Positions 34,201-45,585 are shown, numbered from the stretch's first letter. The stretch: 64,000 nt of DNA from Macrophomina tecta (GCA_024180945.1 JAKSGN010000005.1:3162001-3226000); one strand, 5' to 3'. Made by a program: numbers and translations. The notes: generated from the letters alone by a model not told the origin.

Positions 34201-35742
34201 AATCCTGGCGGGTGACTGCCGGCCAACCAATATTCTGGCCTTGAACGTTGATATCAATGCCTAGAGCGTTATCGTGGGCGGCATCCACATTGATCACGTC
34301 ACCGTTATTCTTCAGCCACCTCTTTCTTCTGCGTTCCTCCTCCTCACGATACCCAGCTATCTCCTCTGCCAAAGCCGAGGAGTCCCTCTTCAACTTCTCA
34401 GCCCATTCCTGCCTCCGCACAGCCTCGATCATGAGGATTCCATAGATGTACGGCATTTTGGATACGACTGACAGCGCTTCAAGTGCATCCTGGCTTTCAG
34501 GCGCAAGCTCAATGGACGCAATTGCTGCATTGGCATTAGCGAGGGTCGACTCGATCGTGGCAATCGTCTGGAGATGCTCGACAGCAAGCCGAACTGCCGA
34601 GTTCTTCCTCTCGACTGTATGCTTCAGCAGATCACTCATTTCGATGCTGTAGTCCCGGAGCGATGGCAGATAATTCCTAGTATGGAGCAGCGCCATTTTC
34701 GAAGCTTGCGCAACCGACTTCGGGAGGCCCGGAAGACCAAGCACATGCTCGAAATCCGAATCCACCTTTTTCACCAGCACATCAATCTCCTCGAACAAGC
34801 GCATCGGCTCATCCTGATAGTTGTAAGACGAGTGCATCTGGCTCTGATCCACAGCATTTTGCAAGTCGTTGTACTCGGCCCTGATCTTGTCGATCTGCTT
34901 GTCCATATCCACTATCCGCCCCTCTAACTCGTCTAGGATCGTGTTGCTGACCGAAGCCGCCTTCCTTGCCTTGTCCACGTCCACAAAGGTATCGAGCGTA
35001 GTGCGAGCGTCGCTATTCTTTCTCGATTGCTTACGCGGAGCATCGTTGCCGAGCGTAGAGATGAAGCGGCGGAATTGCTGGCTCGCGGGAATGGAGCTGA
35101 GGCGAGCGAGGTCGGCCTCCCAAGACTGTACGCACTCCTCTTGTTCCTTCGCCACGGCGTCAAACCAAGCGCGAGCCTCGGCCTGCTTCTGTTCCAGCGT
35201 CCGGATGTGGGTCTCGTGGTTGCTGGTGGCGACGCGCACGCCGCGCTCGACGACGGCCTGCTCGCCCACGCACTCCCGGGCAGCCACGGCCATGGAGCGG
35301 CATTGCTCGCGCAAGCCTAGCGCCCAGTCGCGGCGCGCCTTGAACAAGTTCTGCCATGCGGCGAGATCGTTCTGGTTGGAGAGCGTGTCTGGTGGTTTCG
35401 CGGGCTGGAAGTCCTTGGGCAGCGATTCCGGGGGCACGAGGTGGTCGAGATTCTCGGGTGCCGGGAGGGCGAACAAGTCGCGGTCGTAGAGGAAGATCTC
35501 CTTCTGCAGAGGGGGGCCCGGTTAATTCCTGGACCTTGAACAGAAACAGGAGACCAACTTACTTCTGTCAGCAAAGTCTGTAGCTTGACATGCTTGCCGC
35601 GCGGGGTGAGCAGGATCTGGTCCTGGGGCGGGATTGTGGTAGCATTGTTAATCCAGGCCTTGAGAGCGTCGAGGGAACTGAAGACGACGGGGTCGGCGTC
35701 GAGCCGTTTGCCCGAGTGGGCGACGAAGACTGACAGCGACAT
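31259..35742 (-). CDS. ATG11: Autophagy-related protein 11 (Atg11)
   Basis: Three exons: 35742-35563, 35503-31730 and 31582-31259; about 1425 aa. Atg11 is the coiled-coil scaffold that gathers cargo receptors and Atg1 kinase for selective autophagy. The N-terminus is a ubiquitin-like fold (MSLSVFVAHSGKRLDADPVV ... QILLTPRGKHVKLQTLLTE), then FLYDRDLFALPAPE across the intron, as in other fungal Atg11 proteins. Long heptad regions span about residues 560-1000. The C-terminal Atg11/FIP200 claw region is clear (FNVGAPHYFLREQESHRLHS, WLVARITKVEERVVDLS). The last exon carries a polyglutamine run (KQQQQQQPHQ) and ends FFDSLWQLDISYERG. The second intron uses a GTCAGA donor, so the exact junction is the least certain point. 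It is divergent from the CENP-H-like gene. Confidence 0.93.
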
Positions 35743-36213
35743 GCGGCTGCCGCAGGCCGACTGGACGGGTGGTGGACGGGAGAGGTGCAGTGCTTGCTCG
35801 CGACATGCCCGGGAGAGCGAGCACTTGGGTTAGGCGGTGATGATGATGCCGGGCGCGCTCCGAGTCGGTCGGCGCAGCTCAAATGACCGGCAGCGCCCTA
35901 GCTTCAGCCACAGCAACCGCCCGGGCCCCGGGATATCCCAGCTCGCGCCGGTGAGGGGATCCAGCCGCTGACAGTGCTGCCTGCTGCTCGTCCAGGCTCC
36001 CGGTGAGCAGCCCAACAGATCTCGTTCAGCGTTGGGCCACGGCGACGTGTTGGAAGGGGCTCTTCGCCTCCAGCCGTGGTCGACTAGCGGCAACAAATTC
36101 CGTGGGTTTGCTGTGGCTGCCTTTCTCCAGCTAGCGCCGCCGCCTCCGAGACAACACCAACACGCGCGCCTCCCGTCGCTCGCGGCCCATGTCACGCGTG
36201 CCTATCAACGATC
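35743..36213. promoter_or_regulatory. Bidirectional upstream region (ATG11 / CENP-H-like)
   Basis: 471 bp between two divergent starts. GC-rich with several CAGC-type repeats and no clear TATA box. Confidence 0.5.
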
Positions 36214-37430
36214 ATGGATGACGGCAGCAGTCATGCGCATCCGCTGCCAAAGTCACAGGAACTCGAAGACGACCTCTTGAATGCCGCGGACCCAGATGCG
36301 CTGGACCTGTCCGAAAAAGAGAAACTCGTTCTGCAGCTCTTCAACCAACTCCGCGAGCTCGAGCTCGAGCGCAGCCTGCTCGAAGCCCACCAAAATGGTC
36401 AGTTCCCTGGTCTGACTCCTGTCATGTAGCAATTCTCGATTCCCCGTCCATGAACCTTCAATCGAGCCACCGCTCAAGTCCTCATCTGCGCAACCCCCGT
36501 GCATTCTTTTCTCCGATAGCAAACACTGTGCTGCTAGCCACTCTTCCGCGCGAACGCCCGTTCATACGCCACCCTAACACGTCTTGCAGACGCCTCATCC
36601 GCCTCCCCATCCGAGAACTTATCGGATGACGAAATAGCCCGACAGCTGATCGTGGCCGAGCGGGAAGCCATGGAAGCACGAGCGACCTACCTCCTCCGCA
36701 ACAAAATCACCGACCAAGTCCTCATCACCGATCCTGTCATCAAAGCCGTCCACGGCGGCTCCCAGGCCTCATATGAGGAAAGGTAAGCCAAGGAAAGCCT
36801 TACGCAAAAGAAAAGCAAAAGCCTCAAACACGTGCCCGTCCCCCTCCAACCTCCTGCGCATCATCATCCCGTTTCCACTACGCGAGTTCTCCAAGGGAAA
36901 CAAAAAAGAAAAAGTAAAAAACCAATACTCTACCAATCCCCCCTTTCTTACCGATCCCCCGCCCTGCCGCATTTCACCATCAATCATCGCCGCCGACTCA
37001 CCCAACAACGCCACACAGACGCCTCCTCCCCCACCTTCACGCCCGCGACGTCCTCTCCCTGCACCTCTCCAACCTAACCCAGCAATACACCGCCACGACC
37101 ACGCGCCTGGCCGTCGCCTCGAAAGACCTCGCCGCCGCCAACGCCACCAACGCCGCCCTCGCCTCCACGCTGCTCTCCCTAGCAACGCCATCTACCTCCT
37201 CCACCGACCAAGAGGCAGCAGCAGCCCTGACCGCCCACGACGCCAAGCAGCGTGACGCGCTGCTCGCTGCCGAGAAGGACGTTGCGGCCGCACGAAGGCG
37301 GTGGCGGACGGTGAAAGGCGTGGTCGCTGGGGTGGTGGTAGGCAGCGGCGTGGACTGGGCGGCGGATGAGGGGTTGCGGGAGTTGGTATTGGAGGACGAG
37401 GACGAGCTTGTTGAGGGGGAAGTGGCTTAG
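36214..37430 (+). CDS. CENP-H-like inner kinetochore protein
   Basis: Three exons, 36214-36397, 36590-36782 and 37019-37430, about 262 aa. Splicing joins LDLSEKEKLVLQLFNQLREL to DASSASPSENLSDDEIARQL, then EREAMEARATYLLRNKITDQ, VLITDPVIKAVHGGSQAS, and finally RRLLPHLHARDVLSLHLSNL. The last exon is helical and acidic at its end (LRELVLEDEDELVEGEVA). The ATYLLRNxIxxxVLIxDPxxKAVH pattern is characteristic of the CENP-H C-terminal domain; CENP-H (Fta3/Mcm16 in yeasts) sits in the CCAN that links centromeric chromatin to microtubule-binding complexes. The first donor is GTCAGT, and introns are long for this window (192 and 236 nt). Assignment rests on motif recall, with good internal consistency of the splicing. 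Confidence 0.82.
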
Positions 37431-38187
37431 CTGAAAGGGGAGGGAGTAGCTCAAAGGAAAGAGAAAAAGAAGAGGCAGCTAGCATGATATTCCGATCATG
37501 ACGGAGCATGGGAGGGAGATCACAAAGCAAAAGTCGGAAGCCAGTGCGTACGAAGGAGATCGTCAGGCTGCCAGCACCTGTGACCATATATATGACCACC
37601 TCAAATGCAATGAAACCCCTCGATTGAAAGCATGAGTTTTTTTTTGTCTTCATTACCAGGACGAAAAGAGGTATCAATCTCTGCTGATAATACACGCAAC
37701 CAAGAAATGAAAGACAGACGATCCTATACTCCTCAAAAAGAAGAAGGGGGGTGGGAAGATGATAAGAGAGAACAGAACGCCTATATCATGCCCACGCTGG
37801 CGAAACCCTCCATGCTATAAGTCCCACTTCACCGATCAATCCATTGCGCAAAGGAAAATCTCGTGGAGAAAGAAAACAGAGAGTACGCATCATCAACCCC
37901 TCCCTAAAACCATCGGCGGCGAAATGAAAAAAAAAAAAAAAAAAAAAAAACAGAACCAGCACTCAGTTCAACACCGGCATCTCCCCTTCCAACCACGACG
38001 CCACCGCGATGTTGATTAGCGGCAAGCTGTGAGAAGAAAGGAGAAGGGATTAGACCATCTGTCCAAAAGTAGCCCGTAACATGCACGCATGCACATTGAA
38101 AAAAAAAAAAAATTGCAAGAACCCAAAGAAGAGAAGGGGGGAGGGAGAGAAAGCCACACGAACATCCCAGCCACTGCAGCCACCGAT
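37431..38187. other. Intergenic, convergent 3' ends
   Basis: Lies between the CENP-H-like stop and the TOR stop. It carries a 24-A tract at 37927-37950 and a 14-A tract at 38099-38112. No coding evidence. Confidence 0.6.
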
Positions 38188-41100
38188 TTACCAGAAACTA
38201 CACCAACCAATGTAGTGCTGGCACAAGTTCTCCAGATTCGTTGCCTCGCGAATGAGCCGGTCGACCTGCGCGTTGATGTTCAGCTCCTCATGGGGCTTAA
38301 AGTCTCTGCCTGTCAGCTTTTGCTTTACGCGCGACAAAACCTGCAGCGCGCGCGCGTTCTGCTCCTCCTTAGCCTCTGGCTCGTTGGGCCCGCCGGCGCC
38401 AGGCGGTGCGATGCTCGAACGATGACGCGGCCTAAAGGACGATTCGGGACGCTCGCCGGGTGCGACGTCGACGCCGATGATTGAAGCGCGACGTTGTGAT
38501 GTGAAGGAAGGTTCCGGGGGCGACTCGCGGGTGCCGAGGCGCCAGTTGAGGAGTGGATCGTGGATGAACTGCAGGCAAGGGCATGTGTTAGCATCACTGA
38601 TCTCTTTCCAGAGGTGAGAAGGTGGGTAACTTACGGCTTCCAGCACGGCCATGACAGACTCCTTATTGCTGCGCAGCACGCGCATGACGTGCTCGCAGGT
38701 CGTACGGTAACTGCCTTCAATGTTGCTGACTTCCATTGCGTACGTCAACATTCTCGTCAAGCGGAATGGTACGCGCTCTGGGTACTTCTCGCGGTGCATG
38801 GCCACCTCGAAGCAGTCACCGAAATCGATATGGACGATCTTGCCCGTGACTTTGTCGAGCATCAGGTTGGACGGGTGGCGATCTCCAAGACCCAAGATGT
38901 ATCCGACCATGGACATTACGGCTAGAGATCGAGTATAGGTAGTACGGCGATCAAGCCAAGCTTCCGAGCTCTTACTCTTGAGCCAAAGCACGCGATAGAG
39001 GTCTTGGCCGGTGGTGTTATCCAGTGCATACCCAAACACTTCAACCTTCTGCATTAATGTCAAGCAATCATAATCCGGAGCCATCTGCAGCATGATGCGA
39101 TGCTCGATATTGAGCAAGATCTTCCGACTCTCACGGTACTCGCGAATGAGGACATGGAGAGTATCGCTGTTCGGCACCCATCCAAGAAGACCGGACTGCG
39201 TTGAAAGAGGAATCGCCGAGTATCTTTGAATGTTGAGGTGGCGCTTGCGGCTTTCTGCGTCGTGTTCCAGAAGAGTATTGACGAGGCCGAAGAGCTGCAT
39301 GACACGTTCGTCTTGTCGTATATCTTCATGGCCCTTGAGGGCATACATATAGCTGACGCCGTTGCTGCCCTTGATTTGTAGCCTCCTAGGTCTCTGCTTA
39401 GACTGAATGACAGTGGAGACAGGGTCAAATGACTGGATGCGGATGATAGGCTTTCCGCTTTGGTATGTGCCGGGAATCGCCAAGTCAAGATCATGCACGG
39501 CCTTTAGCTTGGGCGAGACGTATTGGAGCTCAAGGGTCATAAGCGAAGGCAGTTGGCGAGCAATCTTCCTGAAGACCTGGTAGTAGAGATCCCAAGCTTG
39601 ATTCAGGTCGCCCTCTTCGCCAGAATTGCGGAAAGTTTGGCACCAATCGCGGGCTTCCTGCAACTCGCGGCCGAAGGACTGGATGAAGGAAATTTCGCGA
39701 AGGGTCTCTGGTCCCTTGTCAAGCATAGCATGGAGCGGTGCCAGAGTCGCGAACATCCCCTCAATGTTACGATCACCGAAGTATAATCTTGAAGCCTCCT
39801 CCAGACCTTCGTGCCACTGCTCGTGCCAGAGTACAGCAATACGGATGAGCTCGTGACTGACCAGGTCGGCTTGTTCCACAAGTCTGGGAGAGTGTTGCCG
39901 CATAGCCTCCATAAGGGCTGTTGCCGAGCGTGACCGGCGCGTGACATCCGACTTCATTGAAACCGTAAGAGGGAATACGAGTGCTTGAGGATGAGCACGT
40001 CCAAGCTCAGAGAGCAGATTGTGGATTGACTGCCGCACCCTGGCGTTCGGCTGATTGATACGGGCAAGAAGTTGCGGAATAACCTCCAGCCAAGTGTCAA
40101 TGCTGACTGTACCAACTCCTTCGGTGACGGCGGTGTTGACTTCCGGATGGCCTCCATGTGCGAACCAAAGAGTAAGAAGACGAAGAGTGTCTTGGAGTGA
40201 GCTAGCCGAGGACAACGAGATTGACTTGAAGAAGCCATGTATGGCAGGGACAATGTGCTCGTGAACGGCACTTGGAGGGAGCTCTGTCGTGATCCTATCG
40301 GCCTGTGGCGACATGGCATTGACGACCTCAAAGTTAGCCAGTGCCCATGCATGCCATGCTTTGTACCAATTTTGATTGTATCGTGTAGCTGCAGCATAGG
40401 CAGACAAGATTTCGTGCACATTCTCGTGTGTCCAGTCGCCGTGACGTAGGTGTGTTTGCCACTCTCCTTGCTTGAGGTAGCACTTGGCAAGAAGCTTTTG
40501 GGTTTCCACCAGGTCAAATTGATTGGTGCCATGAGGCTGGTTCGTGCCATTCACCATTCCGGAGCCGTTCAAGTTGAGACCATTCATGCCGTTCACGAGA
40601 CCACTGTAGCCTCCGCCATGCAGACCATTGACGCCATGGTGGCCGTTGATTCCGTTCGGCATGTTGCCATTCGCGCCCATGGCATCCTTGGACCTGATCT
40701 GAAGGTCATCTGCCACCCGAGCTGTGAAATCCTTCAAAAGATCCAATGCCTCCTCATTGCGATCCGACGACCACATGAATTTGAAGACAGCATAGGAGAT
40801 CGGGTGCGGGATTTCGTGGGCATGGTTGCGGACATAGGCGAAGATGTCCTCGTGTGTGCCACCCAAGAGAGAGCGCAGCGACTTCTCTGCGAGGCCCACT
40901 CTTTGATTCTTTCGGCAGAGGTTGGTGAATTTGATCCACATGTGCATGCTGTCCCGTGGCGAGATAACGAGAGCGCGGACCTTAAGCATCCTCTGCCAGA
41001 TCTCCGGATTAGGCTGACAACCGAGCAAACGCTTCGTCCAGGTAGCACGCATGCTTGCTTGCTTTTCCGGGTTGTTGCTGTTCTGCTTGTATGTAATGAT

Positions 41101-44100
41101 CTCCTCGAGCTCAGCCAGCAGTTGCACGCGAACAAGCGGCAAGTACGCGCGCTGGTAAGATTCACCAAACACAGCGCTGAGCTGGGTATCCAAACCATCG
41201 CGAGTTTTTGCAATATGTTTCTGGGCCTCCTCGAACTGGTTCCGGTGGATGGCCAAAATGGCTCCATAGTACGACCAGTCTGGGGAAGATGACTTCATCA
41301 CAGAAAGGTACTGATCCATGAGCTCCCATTGGCCAAGACCCCAGGCAGCAGCGGCAGCCAAAGGAGCAATAGACCTACGGTACTCCTGAGGGGCGTGGAT
41401 CCACTTGTCCTGCGCCAACGTCGACAGGACATCCCATTCACCCAGAGCGTGCAAACACTTCATCTTGCCCATAGTGATCTCAAACGAGTCTGGCTCATCC
41501 TTCTCACGTCTCTGGTAAGACTTGAGAGCTTCCTCCCACTTCTCAAGTTTCTCAAACCAGGTCTCCTTCAGCTCGACATCCTGGTAATTCTGCGCCTTTC
41601 GGAGGATACCAAAAGCAGCATCAGTCTGCTGCAGCTGGTTGTTGATGCTTATAAGAGCCTCTACAGCACGAGCGTTCTGCTCTGCGTTGAACTCCAGCTC
41701 CTTGTAATGCAGCGCTTTAGCATACGCATGACACCTAGCGGCGTACATTCCGAGAGTGCGAACGTCGATCGGAAGAGCTTTGTCATCATGTTCCATGAAT
41801 TCAGCAAGGTTGAGAAGGATTTGTAGGATTTCGGGAGGGATGTTCGGCGATGCCAATGCAATTTCAATCGAACGCACAAGCTCTTCCTGGTACTGATCGT
41901 ATAGTTCAGTCCAACAAGAGACGAATGCCGAGTTGAATAGACTCTTGGCGATCGGGTTGTAGACGCTTGCCAGAGGTGTACAAGCACGAAGCGCTTGCTG
42001 AGGAGATTCCCGCAAAAGCTCAACGCTGAATCGTCTCATCCATTCGATCCAGTCCTCGCGTGTAGTTTTTTGAGTGGCATCCCAAGCGTTCTTGAGGTGC
42101 TGCTGATTGACCGCCAATTTTTTTGTAGAGATCTCGGTGGCGTTGAGATCCTCGTCGTCATCACCGTACCTCTCATCAGGACTAAGGTCCTGAGGAAGGG
42201 GCTCTCCTCTCTGCAATTTCGACACGATCAGGGCATAATTGGAATGAGGTACCTTGTGCGTAACAAGAATTTTGTTAATCGTAGGAATAAAGTGGATGTA
42301 GTCAGGACCAAGTTGGAAAATTAACGCAGACAACGTGTCAAGCGCCGTCTGCTTGAGTGCAATGTCGTTCCCGGCGAGGACGCGTGAGAGAGGATGGATG
42401 ATCATGGCAGCGAATTCAGAAATGTTGACCTGCCTTGACAAGCGGCCAATAGTCTCAATAGCCGACTTGCGAAGGCCATGTGGTTGACCAGGCTTGTCAA
42501 ACATACGGACGATAACCGGGATGATTAAGTGCATGTACTCCTCGGCACTGGATCCGAAAATCAAAAATGCATGAAGAACACGCTCGGATGGCAGACGCTT
42601 GACCGACGTGTCTTGATCCAAGACACCCAGCATCAATGGAAGAACATTGGCAAGGTAGATCTTGAATTCACCCTCAAGGGAACGCGCAATTGCTTCGATG
42701 AGAGAAAGAATGGTGGCTTGCAGCTGAATGCCGCCACTCCAAAACTCCTGCACCGTCTCCAGAATGGTTGGCAGGAATGGTCGGATGTGCTGGCGCACAA
42801 TCCTTACCAGCTGGCTCAACTGGTTGAAGTAACCCTCAACACGACCTGCGGGCGCACCACGGATGACACCTAGGAAGCCAGGGACAACTTGTGGAAGAAA
42901 AGGCACGCACTTCAGACCCATGGTCGCGTATATGTTCATGACCGCATCCACAACAGCCGAGTGGTACTGTGCCAAAGACGTGTCCTTCAGAAGTCCCATG
43001 AGCGTATTGATGACGACTGTAGGATAGAACTCCTCATTTGACGGTGTGATACCGCCCATGATCAAGGACACATCAGTGACAGCCTGGGCCTCGGCTTGCA
43101 GGTTGTGCTCAGGAGATTTCTCGACGATTTTTTGGTACTCATCGGGATCCAGTGCACCAAGTACGCCCATGAGCTTGACGGTCTCCTTTCGCAGAGTGTT
43201 CGCTGGCTCCGTACGTACGATGTTGATGAGGATAGTCAAGAGCTCTGAATGCTCCTTGTAGGGCTCAATTACATAGCCTGCATTGGAGGCCAGTTGATTC
43301 AACGCGATCAATGCTGCCATCCTTTTCGATTCGGAACTGAGATCCTGAAGATTTTCAATGATAATCTCCATAAGTTCACCGATGTACTGCTTCATGTCTT
43401 CACCACCCACGGTCGCCAGGTCGCCAATAGCTTTCAGGGTTGAGGAAGCTACTTCCGGGTTGTTGTCTCGTGCCTTAGGCAAAAGGACGGTGATCATAGG
43501 ATCGACGTAAGGCTTGATTAGCTTAGGCGAGGCACCGACTAAGTTGCTGATCAACCTTGCGCTCTCTTCCTTGTCTCGAGCACTATTTGAGTATTCGATT
43601 TCGGTCAGGAGCTGCACGAGAACCTTGCGAAGTGAAGGGAAAACGTATGCAGGGTTTACGGAGGTCAAACGCCCAATGATAGAGATCGCTGCCTCGCGGA
43701 TCTCGAATACCTCATCGTTCAAGGCCAGGAACAGACTCCGGACGTTCTCCGCTTTACCCAGATGACGGTCAAAACGATAATCAAGTGCCCTCAGTACAGT
43801 ATGCCGGATATCGGGGTCCACATCTGCCACACCACAAGTGAGGAGCTTCTCGATGACATCGCCAACGACCTGGATGGCATGCTGACTTGTTTGAGTGACA
43901 ATGGGGTCGCCAATAAATAATTGACATGCCGTGAGTGCAGCGGCTTTCCTGATTTCGCGGTTGTCCGCTTCCACGTACTTGATAGCGACATCTCGTACAA
44001 ACTCATTGAGCACATGACCGGAAAAGTTGAATTCGCCAAGGGTCTTAAGGGCCAAAGCGATTTCCCCCTCCTTTTGCCTAATTATTTCCGGCGGCTTGTG

Positions 44101-45585
44101 GTCTCGAGTCCATATTTGCGGTGGGGGGGCATTGTGATGTTGTGGGCTGCCCATGGATATGAACGGACGACCACACAGAACCTGGCTCAAAAGATCCAAC
44201 AAGCGTTCTTGGATAGCTGTTCGGCTGGACGGGACGTAATGGGCCATGTCTACAAGACATTGGGTGAGGGGGTCGCTCAAGCCGCAGGAGAACATGGGGT
44301 CCAGTAAAGAATCGACGTGCTTGCTTAGGGCCTGTTCGACAGCAATGGAAAGCATGCTGAGACACTCGAAAATTGCCGGCTCTTCCTGCGCCCGGTAGCG
44401 CGTTTTCCGAATAAGGGTGTTTTTGATGACCGTCAAAGTACCGTCAATATATTTCCCAAAATGGCTTCCGACTGCTCCAGCAATCTTTCCCACGACAATG
44501 AAAGCCGCGCTGCGTTCCTTGTTCTCTTCTCTGAGGAGCCCTTGAAGGTGAAGCATGCAAGTGTGAAGATAATGTTGGGAGAAGTCATTCGGAGAGTATG
44601 CCGCCAATAGAGGTATTGTGACTATGACTTCCTGTCTGATCAGGGCGTCGCGATGGTCCTTGTAGCGTAGCACGTTATTACATGCTTCGATGTACCTGGA
44701 TCCGTGCATGTACATAGCACCCCTGCGGAGAAGCTCCTTCATGGCCAGTATCGCGCCGTGAATTGATTCCACCGTGTTCAGCGTGAAACCGGTCAAGACC
44801 TGCTCGTAGACTTTGCCAAAGAAGTGATTGCGCATCTGCTGATCGCGCGCCGAGATAATCTCCAAGCAGGAGCTGATGGCTTCCGCAGCAGCTTGGCGAA
44901 TGCGCACCTTCGGATCCCGTAGCGCATACCAAATAACCTCGAAGATCTGTGGGACCCATTGATACATGAGCGTTGGCGAGTTTTTGGCCAGTTCCCTCAG
45001 GTTCGACACGGCGGCAAAGCGGCGGTTCTCCTGGCGGTCCATCTGCAGCCATTCCAACGCGCTCTTCACTTCGGCTTCCACCAGCTCCGCAGTGAGCGTG
45101 CCGCCTGGTTTTGCCAACCGACCCAGAGCGTGTGAAGCTGCATCGATCGCGGCATTGTCGTTGCCTTGTGATATAGCGCGCAGATAACTCGCGAACCGCG
45201 TCGTCTTCTGGCCGGCATCGTCACCTTTGAAGTCTATGAGCTGATCCAACGCTTGTATTCCTCCTAGGCGCTCGTTCGTCTCGTTGCCCTGGACGACAAG
45301 GGCATTTATGCGGTTGCATACGCGGTCGTAATAGTTCGCGAACTGTCCCGGGGGCAACTCTATGAGGGGCGTGAGCGCGGGGCCTCGGCCGGTGTTAACT
45401 GTCACGGCGACTGACCTCTGTGAGCGGCCTCGAGACTCTGGCGCAGAGCCTTCGCGGCATTTTCTCTGACGTCGACATTCCTGTAGATGTGAGCGTGGCA
45501 CTGCAAGTGAAGGCGAGGCGCGACAGTACCTCGATTTCAACTCGTTGAACAGCCGGTCGACGGTCTCCGGCGAAGCTTGCGCCAT
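38188..45585 (-). CDS. TOR: Target of rapamycin (TOR) phosphatidylinositol-kinase-related kinase
   Basis: Four exons: 45585-45530, 45480-45416, 45359-38635 and 38568-38188; about 2408 aa. TOR is the catalytic subunit of TORC1/TORC2, controlling growth, translation and autophagy from vacuolar and plasma membranes. The N-terminal half is HEAT repeats. FAT follows. The FRB domain reads IAVLWHEQWHEGLEEASRLY and keeps the serine (EEASRLYF) whose mutation gives rapamycin resistance, so sensitivity is expected. Kinase motifs: HEDIRQDERVMQLFGLVN, catalytic GLGDRHPSNLMLD, and metal-binding HIDFGDCFEVA. The protein ends with the FATC signature (HYIGWCSFW). Splicing of two tiny 5' exons restores NELKSRNVDVRENAAKALRQ and ELPPGQFANYYDRV, and the last intron restores VLEAFIHDPLLNWRLG. 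An Asn-Gly-rich insert interrupts the FAT domain near 40520-40690. Confidence 0.97.
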   Translation of the reverse strand: MAQASPETVDRLFNELKSRYCRASPSLAVPRSHLQECRRQRKCREGSAPESRGRSQRSVAVTVNTGRGPALTPLIELPPGQFANYYDRVCNRINALVVQGNETNERLGGIQALDQLIDFKGDDAGQKTTRFASYLRAISQGNDNAAIDAASHALGRLAKPGGTLTAELVEAEVKSALEWLQMDRQENRRFAAVSNLRELAKNSPTLMYQWVPQIFEVIWYALRDPKVRIRQAAAEAISSCLEIISARDQQMRNHFFGKVYEQVLTGFTLNTVESIHGAILAMKELLRRGAMYMHGSRYIEACNNVLRYKDHRDALIRQEVIVTIPLLAAYSPNDFSQHYLHTCMLHLQGLLREENKERSAAFIVVGKIAGAVGSHFGKYIDGTLTVIKNTLIRKTRYRAQEEPAIFECLSMLSIAVEQALSKHVDSLLDPMFSCGLSDPLTQCLVDMAHYVPSSRTAIQERLLDLLSQVLCGRPFISMGSPQHHNAPPPQIWTRDHKPPEIIRQKEGEIALALKTLGEFNFSGHVLNEFVRDVAIKYVEADNREIRKAAALTACQLFIGDPIVTQTSQHAIQVVGDVIEKLLTCGVADVDPDIRHTVLRALDYRFDRHLGKAENVRSLFLALNDEVFEIREAAISIIGRLTSVNPAYVFPSLRKVLVQLLTEIEYSNSARDKEESARLISNLVGASPKLIKPYVDPMITVLLPKARDNNPEVASSTLKAIGDLATVGGEDMKQYIGELMEIIIENLQDLSSESKRMAALIALNQLASNAGYVIEPYKEHSELLTILINIVRTEPANTLRKETVKLMGVLGALDPDEYQKIVEKSPEHNLQAEAQAVTDVSLIMGGITPSNEEFYPTVVINTLMGLLKDTSLAQYHSAVVDAVMNIYATMGLKCVPFLPQVVPGFLGVIRGAPAGRVEGYFNQLSQLVRIVRQHIRPFLPTILETVQEFWSGGIQLQATILSLIEAIARSLEGEFKIYLANVLPLMLGVLDQDTSVKRLPSERVLHAFLIFGSSAEEYMHLIIPVIVRMFDKPGQPHGLRKSAIETIGRLSRQVNISEFAAMIIHPLSRVLAGNDIALKQTALDTLSALIFQLGPDYIHFIPTINKILVTHKVPHSNYALIVSKLQRGEPLPQDLSPDERYGDDDEDLNATEISTKKLAVNQQHLKNAWDATQKTTREDWIEWMRRFSVELLRESPQQALRACTPLASVYNPIAKSLFNSAFVSCWTELYDQYQEELVRSIEIALASPNIPPEILQILLNLAEFMEHDDKALPIDVRTLGMYAARCHAYAKALHYKELEFNAEQNARAVEALISINNQLQQTDAAFGILRKAQNYQDVELKETWFEKLEKWEEALKSYQRREKDEPDSFEITMGKMKCLHALGEWDVLSTLAQDKWIHAPQEYRRSIAPLAAAAAWGLGQWELMDQYLSVMKSSSPDWSYYGAILAIHRNQFEEAQKHIAKTRDGLDTQLSAVFGESYQRAYLPLVRVQLLAELEEIITYKQNSNNPEKQASMRATWTKRLLGCQPNPEIWQRMLKVRALVISPRDSMHMWIKFTNLCRKNQRVGLAEKSLRSLLGGTHEDIFAYVRNHAHEIPHPISYAVFKFMWSSDRNEEALDLLKDFTARVADDLQIRSKDAMGANGNMPNGINGHHGVNGLHGGGYSGLVNGMNGLNLNGSGMVNGTNQPHGTNQFDLVETQKLLAKCYLKQGEWQTHLRHGDWTHENVHEILSAYAAATRYNQNWYKAWHAWALANFEVVNAMSPQADRITTELPPSAVHEHIVPAIHGFFKSISLSSASSLQDTLRLLTLWFAHGGHPEVNTAVTEGVGTVSIDTWLEVIPQLLARINQPNARVRQSIHNLLSELGRAHPQALVFPLTVSMKSDVTRRSRSATALMEAMRQHSPRLVEQADLVSHELIRIAVLWHEQWHEGLEEASRLYFGDRNIEGMFATLAPLHAMLDKGPETLREISFIQSFGRELQEARDWCQTFRNSGEEGDLNQAWDLYYQVFRKIARQLPSLMTLELQYVSPKLKAVHDLDLAIPGTYQSGKPIIRIQSFDPVSTVIQSKQRPRRLQIKGSNGVSYMYALKGHEDIRQDERVMQLFGLVNTLLEHDAESRKRHLNIQRYSAIPLSTQSGLLGWVPNSDTLHVLIREYRESRKILLNIEHRIMLQMAPDYDCLTLMQKVEVFGYALDNTTGQDLYRVLWLKSKSSEAWLDRRTTYTRSLAVMSMVGYILGLGDRHPSNLMLDKVTGKIVHIDFGDCFEVAMHREKYPERVPFRLTRMLTYAMEVSNIEGSYRTTCEHVMRVLRSNKESVMAVLEAVSYPPSHLWKEISDANTCPCLQFIHDPLLNWRLGTRESPPEPSFTSQRRASIIGVDVAPGERPESSFRPRHRSSIAPPGAGGPNEPEAKEEQNARALQVLSRVKQKLTGRDFKPHEELNINAQVDRLIREATNLENLCQHYIGWCSFW

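Noticed and set aside
38325..38597. Small ORFs opposite and inside the TOR gene
   Set aside because: Shadows of the TOR reading frame or its last intron.
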